A stretch of DNA of 64,000 nt from Sphaerisporangium corydalis (GTDB lineage Bacteria; Actinomycetota; Actinomycetes; Streptosporangiales; Streptosporangiaceae). This document shows positions 44,132 through 52,507 of the stretch, piece after piece. A program made the translations under genes and the position numbers. Positions within the stretch are counted from its first letter, which is position 1, and each line of letters starts with the position of its first letter. Where the stretch lies: contig NZ_JANZYP010000017.1 of the NCBI RefSeq assembly GCF_025506355.1, positions 1 to 64,000 on the forward strand. The letters are read 5' to 3'. Below the pieces are notes generated by a model. That model was not told where the DNA came from, did not search any database, and saw nothing but the letters and a program-made list of their open reading frames with translations.

Positions 44132-45640
44132 CTACCCGAGGGCGGGGTCGTCCCGCCGGAACTCCGCCCGCCAGAGCCGCGGATCCTGGAGTTCCTCCAG
44201 CCGGACCAGGGAGAGGCCGCCGGTGGCGAAGGACTCCATTTCGGCGCGGGTGAGCGGCCACGGCGGCCCGTCCTCGTCGCCGTCATCGGCGTCCCTGGCG
44301 GCCATGACGGTGATGAGCGTGCCGCCCGGCCCGACCAGGCGGCGGACGGCGGCGACGGCCTCGCGGCGCAGGCTCACCGGCAGGGCCTGGACGGTGAAGA
44401 TCTCCACCACCAGGTCGAAGGCGGCGATCCATTCGGCGGGCGGGGCGAGCAGGTCGGCGGTGCGGTAGCGCACCGGCGAGGCGGGGTGGCGGGCCTTTGC
44501 GGTCCGGATCGCGGTCCCGGAGATGTCGAAGGCGTCGGTGTCGAAGCCGAGGCCGGCGACGTACTCGGAGTCCGCGCCCAGCCCGCAGCCGATCACCAGC
44601 GCGCGTCGTCCCGCGCCGGTGAGCGCCTTGGCCGAGGCCCACTCCCGGAGCGGTTCGCGCGGGCCCTCGCGGTCCCACGGCATCGGCACCTCCCCGGCGT
44701 CCGCGGCGGCGTACAGCCGCTCGAACCATCCCGTCGGGTCGTCGCCGGCCAGGGCCTTGGTGGCGAGCACGTCGGCCTGCCGGCCCCAGCCGCCGGAGGT
44801 GTGCCACAGGATCGCCGGGACGACCACGTCCCACGCCGCGCGGGGCAGTTCGTGGCCGACCGCCGCGAGGGGCAGCAGCCGCGCGCCCGGGATCTCCCTG
44901 GCCAGGGCGCGGCCGTGGCCGAGCGGGAACAAGGGGTCCTCGGCGCCGTGCAGGACCAGCGTCGGCACCGAGATCTCGCCCAGCCGCGCGCGCCACCGGC
45001 CGGGGCCGCCGATCATGTGGTGGTTCTTCATCGCCGACTCGACGCCGGTCGTGCGGCCGACCGCCCGGGTGGCGACGGCGCGCACCTCGGCCTCCTCGAA
45101 CGGGCGGCCGGGCGCCGCGCAGGACCGGCAGCCGGCCACGATGTGGTCGACGACGGCGTCGCGGTCCGACCAGTCCGGTTCCGGCGGCGCGGCGGCGAAG
45201 GCGGCCCGGAGCGCGTCCGTCATGCCCGGCAGGTCGGGGTCGCCCGGCCCGCCGCTCGTGCTGATCAGGGTCAGCGACGCCACCCGCTCGGCGTGGTCCA
45301 GCCCGATGACCTGGGCCATCCCGCCGCCCATCGAGATGCCCACGATGTGCGCCCGCGACACGCCGAGCCCGTCCAGCACGCCGAGCGCGTCCGCGATCAG
45401 GTCGTGCCCGGTGTACGCCGGGGCGCCCGCCGGGTACCGGGCCGACCGCCCGGTGTCCCGGTGGTCGTACCGGATGACATAGCGGGATCCGGCGGCCAGC
45501 CGCTCGCAGAACTCCGGCTCCCACCAGTCCATCGAGGCCGTCGCGCCCGCGATCAGCAGCACCGCCGGGTCACCCGGCTCACCGAACGCCTCCACGCACA
45601 GGTCCACCCCGTTGACCCGGAGCATCTTCTCGTTGGTCAC
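44132..45640 (-). CDS. Alpha/beta hydrolase-SAM methyltransferase fusion
   Basis: A 502-residue two-domain protein. Residues 1 to about 270 form an alpha/beta hydrolase with nucleophile elbow VGISMGGGMA, oxyanion region LLIAGATASMDWW, Asp in LHGAEDPLFPLGH and His in VGHELP. About 300-500 form a class I methyltransferase (ALVIGCGLGADSEYVA, DAFDISGTAI, FDLVVEIFTVQALP, LVGPGGTLITVMAA), similar to thiopurine/thiocyanate-type small-molecule methyltransferases. The GTG at 45640 begins TNEKMLRVNGVDLC. Both active sites look intact, which suggests sequential steps on one substrate or two unlinked roles. Confidence 0.85.
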   Translation of the reverse strand: MTNEKMLRVNGVDLCVEAFGEPGDPAVLLIAGATASMDWWEPEFCERLAAGSRYVIRYDHRDTGRSARYPAGAPAYTGHDLIADALGVLDGLGVSRAHIVGISMGGGMAQVIGLDHAERVASLTLISTSGGPGDPDLPGMTDALRAAFAAAPPEPDWSDRDAVVDHIVAGCRSCAAPGRPFEEAEVRAVATRAVGRTTGVESAMKNHHMIGGPGRWRARLGEISVPTLVLHGAEDPLFPLGHGRALAREIPGARLLPLAAVGHELPRAAWDVVVPAILWHTSGGWGRQADVLATKALAGDDPTGWFERLYAAADAGEVPMPWDREGPREPLREWASAKALTGAGRRALVIGCGLGADSEYVAGLGFDTDAFDISGTAIRTAKARHPASPVRYRTADLLAPPAEWIAAFDLVVEIFTVQALPVSLRREAVAAVRRLVGPGGTLITVMAARDADDGDEDGPPWPLTRAEMESFATGGLSLVRLEELQDPRLWRAEFRRDDPALG

Positions 45641-45764
45641 ACCGGCGACCCTAGTTCGCCGCACCGACAGATCCACGGCCGGATCGCCCGGACGTCCACG
45701 GGGTGAAGGACCTCCCGGTCACCTGGGACGCGTGACCGCCCTCGGCGCCGGGGTGGTCCGGCGT

Positions 45765-46127
45765 TCACGGCAGCAGGATCACCTTTCCGCTGACCGTGCG
45801 GGACTCGGCGAGGGCCAGCGCGGCGGCCGCCTCGCCGAGGGGGAAGCGAGCGGCGATGGCGGGCTTCAGGGTCCCGTCGGCGACCAGGGCGAACAGGCCG
45901 GCCGCCCTCAGCGCGTCGTGGTGGCGGGGGGAGGCTCCTTCGATGACCCGGATCCCGGCGTGCCGCGCGAGCTGGATGAGGGTTCCGCCCACGCCGCCGC
46001 CGGCGCCGTGCACGAGGATCGTCTGGCCGGATCGGACGCGCGCCGACCGGTGCAGCATCTGCCACGCGGTCACTCCGTTGACCAGGACGGCCTCCGCGTC
46101 GGCCGGGTCGACACCGGCCGGCACCAC
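45765..46127 (-). pseudogene. Remnant of a zinc-type quinone oxidoreductase/alcohol dehydrogenase
   Basis: Only 120 residues of a normally 320-340 residue MDR enzyme remain. The sequence starts in the middle (VDPADAEAVLVNGVTAWQML), keeps the nucleotide motif LVHGAGGGVGGTLIQLARHAG, then jumps after ASPRHHDALRAAG straight to the C-terminal end LFALVADGTLKP and VSGKVILLP. The GroES-like N-terminus and about 110 residues of the Rossmann half are missing, both in frame. Catalysis is not possible. It lies right behind a TetR-type operator, so it may be the decayed target of the adjacent TetR regulator. Confidence 0.85.
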
Positions 46128-46137
46128 GACAAGTTAC

Positions 46138-46151
46138 TGACTGATCAGTCA
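46138..46151. promoter_or_regulatory. TetR-type operator
   Basis: Perfect 14-base palindrome TGACTGATCAGTCA, eleven bases upstream of the remnant oxidoreductase frame. Its half-site TGACTGAT recurs at 46767-46774, two bases upstream of the start codon of the tetR gene and next to TGAGTGCTCA (minus strand). This fits one TetR protein controlling both itself and the remnant gene. Confidence 0.7.
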
Positions 46152-46192
46152 CATCTGGGGCGAAAAAACGGCCGCCGTGACCCGGCGGCGCG

Positions 46193-46765
46193 TCAGTGGC
46201 TGATTCCGGCGCTCACCGTGCGCGCCCAGCTTTCGTCGACGGCCCCGAGGTCGGCCTGGACGATGAGGTGGCAGAGCTGGCCGTAGGCGAGGAAGCGCTG
46301 CACCGCGCCCGGGTCCGCGCCGGACACCCGTGAGACGGCCCGCACGACCCTCGCGACCCCCCGTCGGACGGCGTCCCGGATCTCCGGGACGTCGCAGGCG
46401 CTCTGCGCGTGCACCTGCAACATGATCAGGTTCCGGTCGCGGATCAGGTTCACGTACGCGGCCGACATCGCGGCCAGCACGTCGTCGGGGGCGGCGGGCC
46501 CCACGGCCTCGCCGCCCCTGACGAGGGTGGCGGTGACCTGGTCGTAGCAGTGGTCGACCGTCGCGACGAACAGGCCGAGCTTGCCGGGGAACAGGCGGAA
46601 CACATAAGCGGGCGACACCCCGGCCGCCTCGGCGACCTCGGAGACGGGGGTGGCGTGGTAGCCGGCGTGCGCGAACGCCGCGACGGCACGGGACACGATC
46701 TTCACGCGCTGGTCCTCGGCGGTGGAGCGTGACCCGCCGGCGGGCCGAACCGGACTCGGTGCCAT
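46193..46765 (-). CDS. TetR-family transcriptional regulator
   Basis: A 190-residue repressor. The N-terminal helix-turn-helix (about 18-62: RVKIVSRAVAAFAHAGYHAT, VSEVAEAAGVSPAYVFRLFPGK) is typical, with an Ala-rich all-helical ligand domain behind it. The ATG at 46765 has no visible ribosome site, and operator half-sites reach to two bases before it, so translation may be leaderless and autorepressed. Targets inferred from operator similarity are itself and the remnant at 45765-46127. The epoxide hydrolase gene lies upstream on the same strand. Confidence 0.9.
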   Translation of the reverse strand: MAPSPVRPAGGSRSTAEDQRVKIVSRAVAAFAHAGYHATPVSEVAEAAGVSPAYVFRLFPGKLGLFVATVDHCYDQVTATLVRGGEAVGPAAPDDVLAAMSAAYVNLIRDRNLIMLQVHAQSACDVPEIRDAVRRGVARVVRAVSRVSGADPGAVQRFLAYGQLCHLIVQADLGAVDESWARTVSAGISH

Positions 46766-46878
46766 GTGACTGATTGAGCACTCACAAATGTGCGTCTGTC
46801 AAGCCGCCGGGGCCGCTTGGGCGTGGATCCCGGCGGCGCTCTCACCACCGCGGGGCCGCCGGCGCCGTGCCGGTGCGC

Positions 46879-48063
46879 TCAGCCCGTCACCGGCGTCCGG
46901 TAGGGACGGAAGAACGCGCGCAGCTCCTCCGCGTACAGCTCGGGCACCTCGAACGGCGCGAAGTGCCCGCCGTGCGGGGGCTCGGTCACGCGCGCGACGT
47001 TCGCCGTGCGCTCCAGCCACGCCCGGGGCGGCCGGACGACGTCACCGGCAAAGATCGAGAAACCGGACGGGACCTCGACCCGGCGGGCGAGCTGCTCCGG
47101 GGCGATCGCGGCGTTCGCGTGGTACATGCGCATCGACGAGCCGATCGTCCCGGTGAGCCAGTAGATCGTGATGTTCGTGAGGATCTCGTCCTTGGTGAAG
47201 CGCTTCTCGACGTCGCCGTCACCGTCGCTCCACGACCGGAGCTTCTCCACGATCCACGCGGCCAGCCCGGCGGGTGAGTCGTTGAGCCCGAAGGCCGCGG
47301 TCTGCGGCTTGGTGCGGTGCATGGCCGCGTAGGCGCCCTCGTCCCGGCCCCAGGCCGCGGCGCCGGCGATCCAATCGCGCTCCTCGGGCTCCAGGTCCGC
47401 CGGGTCGCCGTGGTGGATCGGCAGGCCCGCGTCGGTGCGGTGGACGGCCACGACCCGCTCGGGGTGGTCGAGCGCGAGGTAGCGGCTCACGTGGCTGCCG
47501 ATGTCCCCGCCCGCGGCACCGAACCGGGGGTATCCGAGGACGTCCATGAGCCCGGCCCACAGCCCGGCCACGGCGATGGAGTCCAGGGGCGGGCCGACGG
47601 GAGGGTCGGAGTACCCGAAGCCCGGCACGTCGGGCACCACGACGTCGAACGCGTCGGCGGGATCGGCGCCGTGCGCGCCGGGGTCGATCAGGAGCGGGAT
47701 GACCTTCTGGTACCGCCAGAAGGAGTCCGGCCAGCCGTGGGTGAGGACCAGCGGCAGCACCGGCCCCGCCGGCGCGACGGCCCTGGCGTGCACGAAGTGG
47801 ATCCCGAGGCCGCCCACGGCGACGCGGAAACGGGGGAGCCGCGCGAGGGCCGCCTCCTGGGCCGGCCAGTCGAACCCGTCCGCCCAGTAGGCCAGGAGCT
47901 CGCGCAGGTAGGCGAGGTCGGTCCCGAGCGCCCACCCGGCGTCCTCGGGCGCGTCGGGCCAGCGGGTCGCGCGCACCCGCGCCCGGAGGTCCTCGATCGC
48001 CGCCGAGGTGGCCCGAGGAGCGAACGGTTCGGGGCGGGGCGGGGCGTCCGTCATGGGCCGCAT
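46879..48063 (-). CDS. Epoxide hydrolase with N-terminal EHN domain
   Basis: A 394-residue soluble epoxide hydrolase-like alpha/beta enzyme. The EHN domain (about 12-115: TRWPDAPEDAGWALGTDLAYL, REL..YWADGFDWPAQEAAL) precedes the core with oxyanion motif HGWPDSFW, nucleophile Asp in AAGGDIGSHV and His in PPHGGHFAPFE. Lid tyrosines probably lie in IYWLTGT and MRMYHANA. It opens epoxides to diols. The start may be 48063 or the ATG at 48054 (MTDAPPRPEP). The TetR gene is 113 bases downstream; the gene may belong to its detoxification regulon. Confidence 0.9.
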   Translation of the reverse strand: MRPMTDAPPRPEPFAPRATSAAIEDLRARVRATRWPDAPEDAGWALGTDLAYLRELLAYWADGFDWPAQEAALARLPRFRVAVGGLGIHFVHARAVAPAGPVLPLVLTHGWPDSFWRYQKVIPLLIDPGAHGADPADAFDVVVPDVPGFGYSDPPVGPPLDSIAVAGLWAGLMDVLGYPRFGAAGGDIGSHVSRYLALDHPERVVAVHRTDAGLPIHHGDPADLEPEERDWIAGAAAWGRDEGAYAAMHRTKPQTAAFGLNDSPAGLAAWIVEKLRSWSDGDGDVEKRFTKDEILTNITIYWLTGTIGSSMRMYHANAAIAPEQLARRVEVPSGFSIFAGDVVRPPRAWLERTANVARVTEPPHGGHFAPFEVPELYAEELRAFFRPYRTPVTG

Positions 48064-48097
48064 GCTACTGAACCACCCCGGCCCGCCCTCGCGCGGG

Positions 48098-50899
48098 TCA
48101 GCCGGGTGGCGGGTCGGTGAGGGCGTCGCGGAGTGCGGCGCGGGAGGTGATGCCGAGTTTGGGGAACACCTGGTAGAGGTGGGTGGAGACGGTGCGGGGC
48201 GACAGGAACAGGCGCTCGGCGATCTGCTTGTTGGTGTGACCGGCGGCGGCGAGCAGGGCGATCTGGCGTTGCTGCGGGGTCAGGGAGGCCAGCCCCTGGT
48301 CGGCGGTGGTGCTGATCGTGACGCCGGTGGCCCGCAGCTCCTGGTCGGCTCGGGCGGTCCAGGGGCGGGCGCCCAGGCGCCCGAAGAGCGCCGAGGCGGC
48401 GGACAGGTGCCGGCGGGCGTGGGTGGTGTTCCTGGTGCGGCGCAGGTGGGCGCCGTAGATGAGGTGGATGCGGGCCAGGTCGAACGGCCAGCGGTCGTTG
48501 CCCGGCTCGTCGATCGCCCGCTCGAGGGTGGCGGCGTCGGCGCCGGGCTCGGTGAGGGCGGCACAGGCGAGGACGACCAGGCGCAGCCGGGGGGAGACCC
48601 GGTCGAGGCGGGCCTCGCGAGCGGCGGCGACGTGCGCGGCGGCCTCGGCGCGCCGGCCGGTGTGGATGGCGGCCTCGACGAGGTCGAGGAACACCCACAG
48701 CGCGTGGGGGGCGCAGGGGGCGAGGACGCCGGGCGGGCTGACCGCCGAGGCGTTCTGGAAGGCGGTCTCGAAGTCGGCGTGGGCCAGGGCGGTGAGGCCG
48801 AGGATGTGCGCGGCGTAGGTCGTGACGATGCCGGCGCGGCGGGGCGCGGCCCAGGCGCTCATGTCGTCAGCGATCGCCGTGGCCGTGGGGGCGTCACCAC
48901 GGGCGGCGGCCAGCAGGGCCGAGGTGAGCCGGCCCGGCCAGGTCAGGAGCCGGTAGCCGTGGGCGTCGCACAGCCGCAGTCCCTCGTCGGCCAGCAGTTG
49001 TGCCCGCTCCCACTGGCCGGTGTGGAAGGCGTCCTGGGCGAGCAGGAACAGCGCCTCGATGGCGGAGGTGACCGCGCCGCCCTCGCGGCCGTGCCGTACG
49101 GCGCGCCGGAGCGGCTCGCGGCAGTGGGACAGACGGTCGAGGTAGGCGACGGCGATGCCCGTGCGGATGATCCGGGCGGGGCTGACCTGCCGGTCCAGTC
49201 CCGCGACCGAGGCGTCCACCCGGGCGAGCATGGCCGGGGTGAGGCGGGCCGGGTCGCCGAACGTCTCGGCCAGGATCGCCAGGAGTTCGGGTGGGCGGGG
49301 GAGGAGCCGGTCGACGGCGGTGCGCAGGGGGGCCCACAGCTCGGCCCGGCCGCCGAAGAAGCAGATCATCAGCAGGGTGTAGAGCGCCTCGACCAGGACC
49401 TTGTCGTGGGCGTCGCGGGGGTCGTCCAGGTCGTCGACGGCGGCGGTCAGCAGCCGGTGGGCGGCGTCGATGTCGCCTTCGCCGTGCAGGAGGTGGTAGG
49501 CGCCGGCGACGGCGGTGGACAGCGGCCCGCCGGGGCCGGGGTGGGCGCGGCGGGCCTGGTCCAGCAGGCGGGGCGCGTCGCGCAGGTCACCGGTCACGAT
49601 GGACCCCAGGTACGCGGCCTCGGCCAGCCGCCCGCTGCGGTCGGCGCCGGAGGGGCTCAGCTCGGCGGCGCGCAGCAGTTCGGTGACCGCGCCGACGGAG
49701 TCGCCGCGCCGCAGGTTGGTGTGGGCGACGTCCTGCAGCAGCGACGCGACCCGCTCGTCCGGCTCCTCGGTGGCCTCGGCCAGGTGCCAGGCGTGCCGCT
49801 CGGGCCGGTCGGCGAGCCGGGCGGCGAGTTCGGCGTGCGCGCGGCGGCGTTGCCCGCTGGTCGACAGCTCCACCACCGCCGACCGGATGAGCGGGTGACG
49901 GAACGACAGCCGTTCGGTGGTCTCGTCGGCCCGCACCAGGCCCGCGCGTTCGGCGGGCGCCAGGCCCTCCCCGGGATGGTCGGCGGCGATCTTGTGCACG
50001 AGCCGCAGGTCGCCGGTGCCGTCCAGCACCGCCAGCAGCAGCAGGTCGAAGGTGGTCGGCGGGAGTCCACGGATCCGGGAGGCGAACACCGACTGGAGCC
50101 GCCGGCCGAGCGGCAGCGTCGCGGGCAGTGCCCCGGAGACCGTGTGCCTCGGGTCGGTCAGGGCGACCGGGAGCTCCAGCAGGGCCAGCGGGTTGCCCAT
50201 CGCGTCGGCCAGCAGCCGCCGCCGCACCCGCGGCGTCATCGCCGGATAGCGGCTGACCAGCAGCGAGGTCGCCGCCTGCTCCGTCAGCGGCTCCACCTGC
50301 GCGACGGGAAAGTCCCCCTGGTCGAAGAAGGTGGGCTCGCCGGTACGGCACGCCGCCAGCAGCGCCACCCGGTGACCGGTCAGGCGGCGCGCCACCATGC
50401 CGAGCACGAGCGCGCTCGCCCGGTCCAGCCACGGCAGATCGTCCACCACCAGCAGCAGCGGCCCCTGGCCCGCGGTGTGCCGCAGCAACGCCAGCACCGC
50501 TCCGGCGATGAGCAGCCGCCCGGGTGGCGGGCCCTGCCCCAGGGACAGCGCCACGCCCAACGCCTGCGCGTGCATGGGAAGCAGTCGCGGAAGGTCGCCC
50601 AGGCACGGCTCGATGAGCTGGTGGAGGGCGGCGAAGCTCACCTCGGCCTCGAACTCGGCCCCGGTCGCCCGCAGCACCCGCACCCCGCGGGCGTCCGCCC
50701 GCGTGGCCGCGTGGTCCAGCAGGGCGGTCTTGCCGACCCCGGCCTCGCCCGCCAGCAGCAGCACACCACCGGCGCCCTCGGCGATCCGGCCGACGAACAG
50801 CCGCAGGCGCTCGCTTTCCCGGTCCCGGCCGATCAGGTCCGTCCGCCGCCCGGCGGGGGGCGGACCCGCCCGCTCGTGCTCCGCGCCGCGCGCCTCCAC
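48098..50899 (-). CDS. Second LuxR-family LAL regulator
   Basis: A 933-residue ATP-dependent regulator. The GTG at 50899 follows GGAAGG; upstream in-frame sequence belongs to another gene on this strand. Walker A GEAGVGKTALL and Walker B-like LLLVVDDLPWLD mark the N-terminal ATPase; TPR-like helices fill the middle. The C-terminal HTH (LTPQQRQIALLAAAGHTNKQIA, RTVSTHLYQVFPKLGI) is of the LuxR type. It shares architecture but modest identity with the regulator at 7281-9971. It lies between the epoxide hydrolase and an alpha/beta hydrolase gene, either of which could be a target. Confidence 0.92.
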   Translation of the reverse strand: MEARGAEHERAGPPPAGRRTDLIGRDRESERLRLFVGRIAEGAGGVLLLAGEAGVGKTALLDHAATRADARGVRVLRATGAEFEAEVSFAALHQLIEPCLGDLPRLLPMHAQALGVALSLGQGPPPGRLLIAGAVLALLRHTAGQGPLLLVVDDLPWLDRASALVLGMVARRLTGHRVALLAACRTGEPTFFDQGDFPVAQVEPLTEQAATSLLVSRYPAMTPRVRRRLLADAMGNPLALLELPVALTDPRHTVSGALPATLPLGRRLQSVFASRIRGLPPTTFDLLLLAVLDGTGDLRLVHKIAADHPGEGLAPAERAGLVRADETTERLSFRHPLIRSAVVELSTSGQRRRAHAELAARLADRPERHAWHLAEATEEPDERVASLLQDVAHTNLRRGDSVGAVTELLRAAELSPSGADRSGRLAEAAYLGSIVTGDLRDAPRLLDQARRAHPGPGGPLSTAVAGAYHLLHGEGDIDAAHRLLTAAVDDLDDPRDAHDKVLVEALYTLLMICFFGGRAELWAPLRTAVDRLLPRPPELLAILAETFGDPARLTPAMLARVDASVAGLDRQVSPARIIRTGIAVAYLDRLSHCREPLRRAVRHGREGGAVTSAIEALFLLAQDAFHTGQWERAQLLADEGLRLCDAHGYRLLTWPGRLTSALLAAARGDAPTATAIADDMSAWAAPRRAGIVTTYAAHILGLTALAHADFETAFQNASAVSPPGVLAPCAPHALWVFLDLVEAAIHTGRRAEAAAHVAAAREARLDRVSPRLRLVVLACAALTEPGADAATLERAIDEPGNDRWPFDLARIHLIYGAHLRRTRNTTHARRHLSAASALFGRLGARPWTARADQELRATGVTISTTADQGLASLTPQQRQIALLAAAGHTNKQIAERLFLSPRTVSTHLYQVFPKLGITSRAALRDALTDPPPG

Positions 50900-51024
50900 G
50901 CTCCGACCTTCCCCCACGCGCCACGCCCTGTCCAGCCGGGCTCCCGTGCTCCAGCCGGGCTCCCGTGCGAAGCCGTCGCTGGGAGCCCGGTCCGTTCCGT
51001 CGCCGGGAGCCCGGCCGCGCTGCT

Positions 51025-51729
51025 CTACGGCCGGCCGGTGGAGGCGGCGGCCTGGGCGATGACGGCGGCGACCGCGGCCGGGTTGGACACGTACACCGCG
51101 TGGCTCCCCGCGGTCTCGGTGACGACCGAACCGGCCCGTTCGGACATGGCGCGCTGGGCCGGCGGCGGGATCATCCGGTCGTCGGTGGCGACCAGGTACC
51201 ACGACGGCTTGACCCGCCAGGCCGGTTCGGAGACGACGCCGCCCAGGGCGTCCAGGCCCCAGGGGAGCTGGGAGTCGGCCATGAACGCGGCCTGCGCAGG
51301 GGGGAGGTCGGCCGCGAAGGACGCGGCGAACTTCTCCCGGTCCAGGAACAGGAACCCGTCCTTGGGCGGCAGGATCGGCGGCACCGGCGCGCCCGGCGGC
51401 GGGTCGGCGATCAGCGTGTTGACCGACTCGCCCTTGTCGGGGGCGAACGCCGCGATGTAGGCCAGCGCGACCACGCTGGGGTGGTTGCCGGCCTCGGTGA
51501 TCACGACGCCACCGTAGGAGTGACCCACCAGCACGGCCGGGCCGTCGAGGCCGTCGAGGACCTGGTGGGTCGCGGTCACGTCGCCGGCCAGCGACACGGT
51601 CGGGTTCTGCACGACGGCGACCCGGTAGCCGTCCGCGGTCAGGTGCTCGTAGACCCCCTGCCAGCCGGACCCGTCGACGAACCCGCCGTGGACCAACACG
51701 ATGTTCTTCACTTCCGGACCTGCGTTCAC
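51025..51729 (-). CDS. Alpha/beta hydrolase (haloperoxidase/esterase-like)
   Basis: A 234-residue hydrolase. The oxyanion motif VLVHGGFVDGSGW, nucleophile S in VGHSYGG, Asp in YLVATDDRMIPPPAQR and His in AGSHAVYVSNP complete the triad. The type is common near LuxR regulators in actinobacteria and is usually annotated as an esterase without known substrate. The GTG at 51729 has GGAGG seven bases upstream. The gene precedes the LAL regulator in the same direction with a 125-base gap. Confidence 0.87.
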   Translation of the reverse strand: MNAGPEVKNIVLVHGGFVDGSGWQGVYEHLTADGYRVAVVQNPTVSLAGDVTATHQVLDGLDGPAVLVGHSYGGVVITEAGNHPSVVALAYIAAFAPDKGESVNTLIADPPPGAPVPPILPPKDGFLFLDREKFAASFAADLPPAQAAFMADSQLPWGLDALGGVVSEPAWRVKPSWYLVATDDRMIPPPAQRAMSERAGSVVTETAGSHAVYVSNPAAVAAVIAQAAASTGRP

Positions 51730-51814
51730 CGCACTGCCTCCTTCGCCCGCGAGCCCCGCCCGCGAGCACGGTCGGTACGTCCGAGACGCTAGAACGGCCG
51801 GTCCGACTGCCGAT

Positions 51815-51830
51815 TGCGTCAAATGACGTA
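51815..51830. promoter_or_regulatory. Palindromic operator-like site upstream of the alpha/beta hydrolase
   Basis: TGCGTCA-AA-TGACGTA is a 16-base inverted repeat with one mismatch, about 85 bases upstream of the hydrolase start. Its TGACG half resembles the sites upstream of the flavoprotein gene (26864-26899), but the spacing differs. Confidence 0.4.
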
Positions 51831-51865
51831 GATAGCCGCCCTCGTCCGCATGCGGCCACGACCAC

Positions 51866-51970
51866 TCCGACGACCACGGCAGGACGATCACGGCCCCGGG
51901 CCCCGACGACCACGGCTAAGACGACCACGGCCCCGAGGGTCACGGCCAGGACGGTCACGGCCCTCAGGGT
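51866..51970. repeat. Degenerate GACGACCACGGC repeat, intergenic
   Basis: About six imperfect copies of GACGACCACGGCC or GACGGTCACGGCC lie in tandem at roughly 16-21 base steps in the gap between the divergent hydrolase and SnoaL-like genes. No gene and no clear promoter were seen in this stretch. Confidence 0.6.
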
Positions 51971-52064
51971 TCCGACGGTACCGCTCCCGTGGTCCGGCAC
52001 CGGTCCTGGCTACCATCGGTCGTGCGAGCCGGCGACATTCCTTCTGGTCATTGGGGGCCGACGG

Positions 52065-52481
52065 GTGGACAGCGCGACCGATCCAGAAGCGGACATCCGT
52101 GCCCGGATCCAGCGGCACTGGGACGCCTCCGAACGCGGGGACGTCGAGACCGAGCACGCCATCTACGCCGCGGACGCGGTCCTGGACTACCCGCAGTCGG
52201 GCGAGCGCTTCACCGGCCGGTCGAAGATCCAGGCCCAGCGCGGCGGGCACCCGGCGGAACGCCACTTCACCGTCCGCCGGATCACGGGCGGTGGCGGCCT
52301 CTGGGTGAGCGAGTGCGTGATCACCTACGACGGGGTGCCCACCTACTCGATCAGCGTCATGGAGCTCACCGACGGTCTCGTGACCCACGAGACCCAGTAC
52401 TTCGCCGACCCCTTCCCCGCCCTTCCTGCCCGCGCCACCCTGGCCGACCCCATCCCACCCCCCGACCGTCGACCCGACTGA
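52065..52481 (+). CDS. SnoaL/NTF2-like protein
   Basis: A 138-residue cone-shaped alpha+beta-barrel protein. The helix IRARIQRHWDASERGDVETEHAIYA is followed by AVLDYPQSGERFTGRSKI, the typical strand and turn, and by the strands VSECVITYDGVPTYSISVMELTDGLVTHETQYF. Relatives are isomerases, dehydratases or small ligand binders. Asp/His pairs are present, but the active residues cannot be fixed by eye. The GTG start follows GGGGGCC. The Pro-rich tail is probably disordered. Confidence 0.8.
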   Translation: MDSATDPEADIRARIQRHWDASERGDVETEHAIYAADAVLDYPQSGERFTGRSKIQAQRGGHPAERHFTVRRITGGGGLWVSECVITYDGVPTYSISVMELTDGLVTHETQYFADPFPALPARATLADPIPPPDRRPD

Positions 52482-52507
52482 CCCGCCGGGCCCGATTTCG
52501 GGGAGGC

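Noticed and set aside
48008-51460. Long plus-strand open frame opposite the second LAL regulator
   Set aside because: Low-complexity Gly/Val/Gln-rich product with no domain; the minus-strand protein has clear ATPase and HTH motifs. It is a GC-rich antisense shadow.
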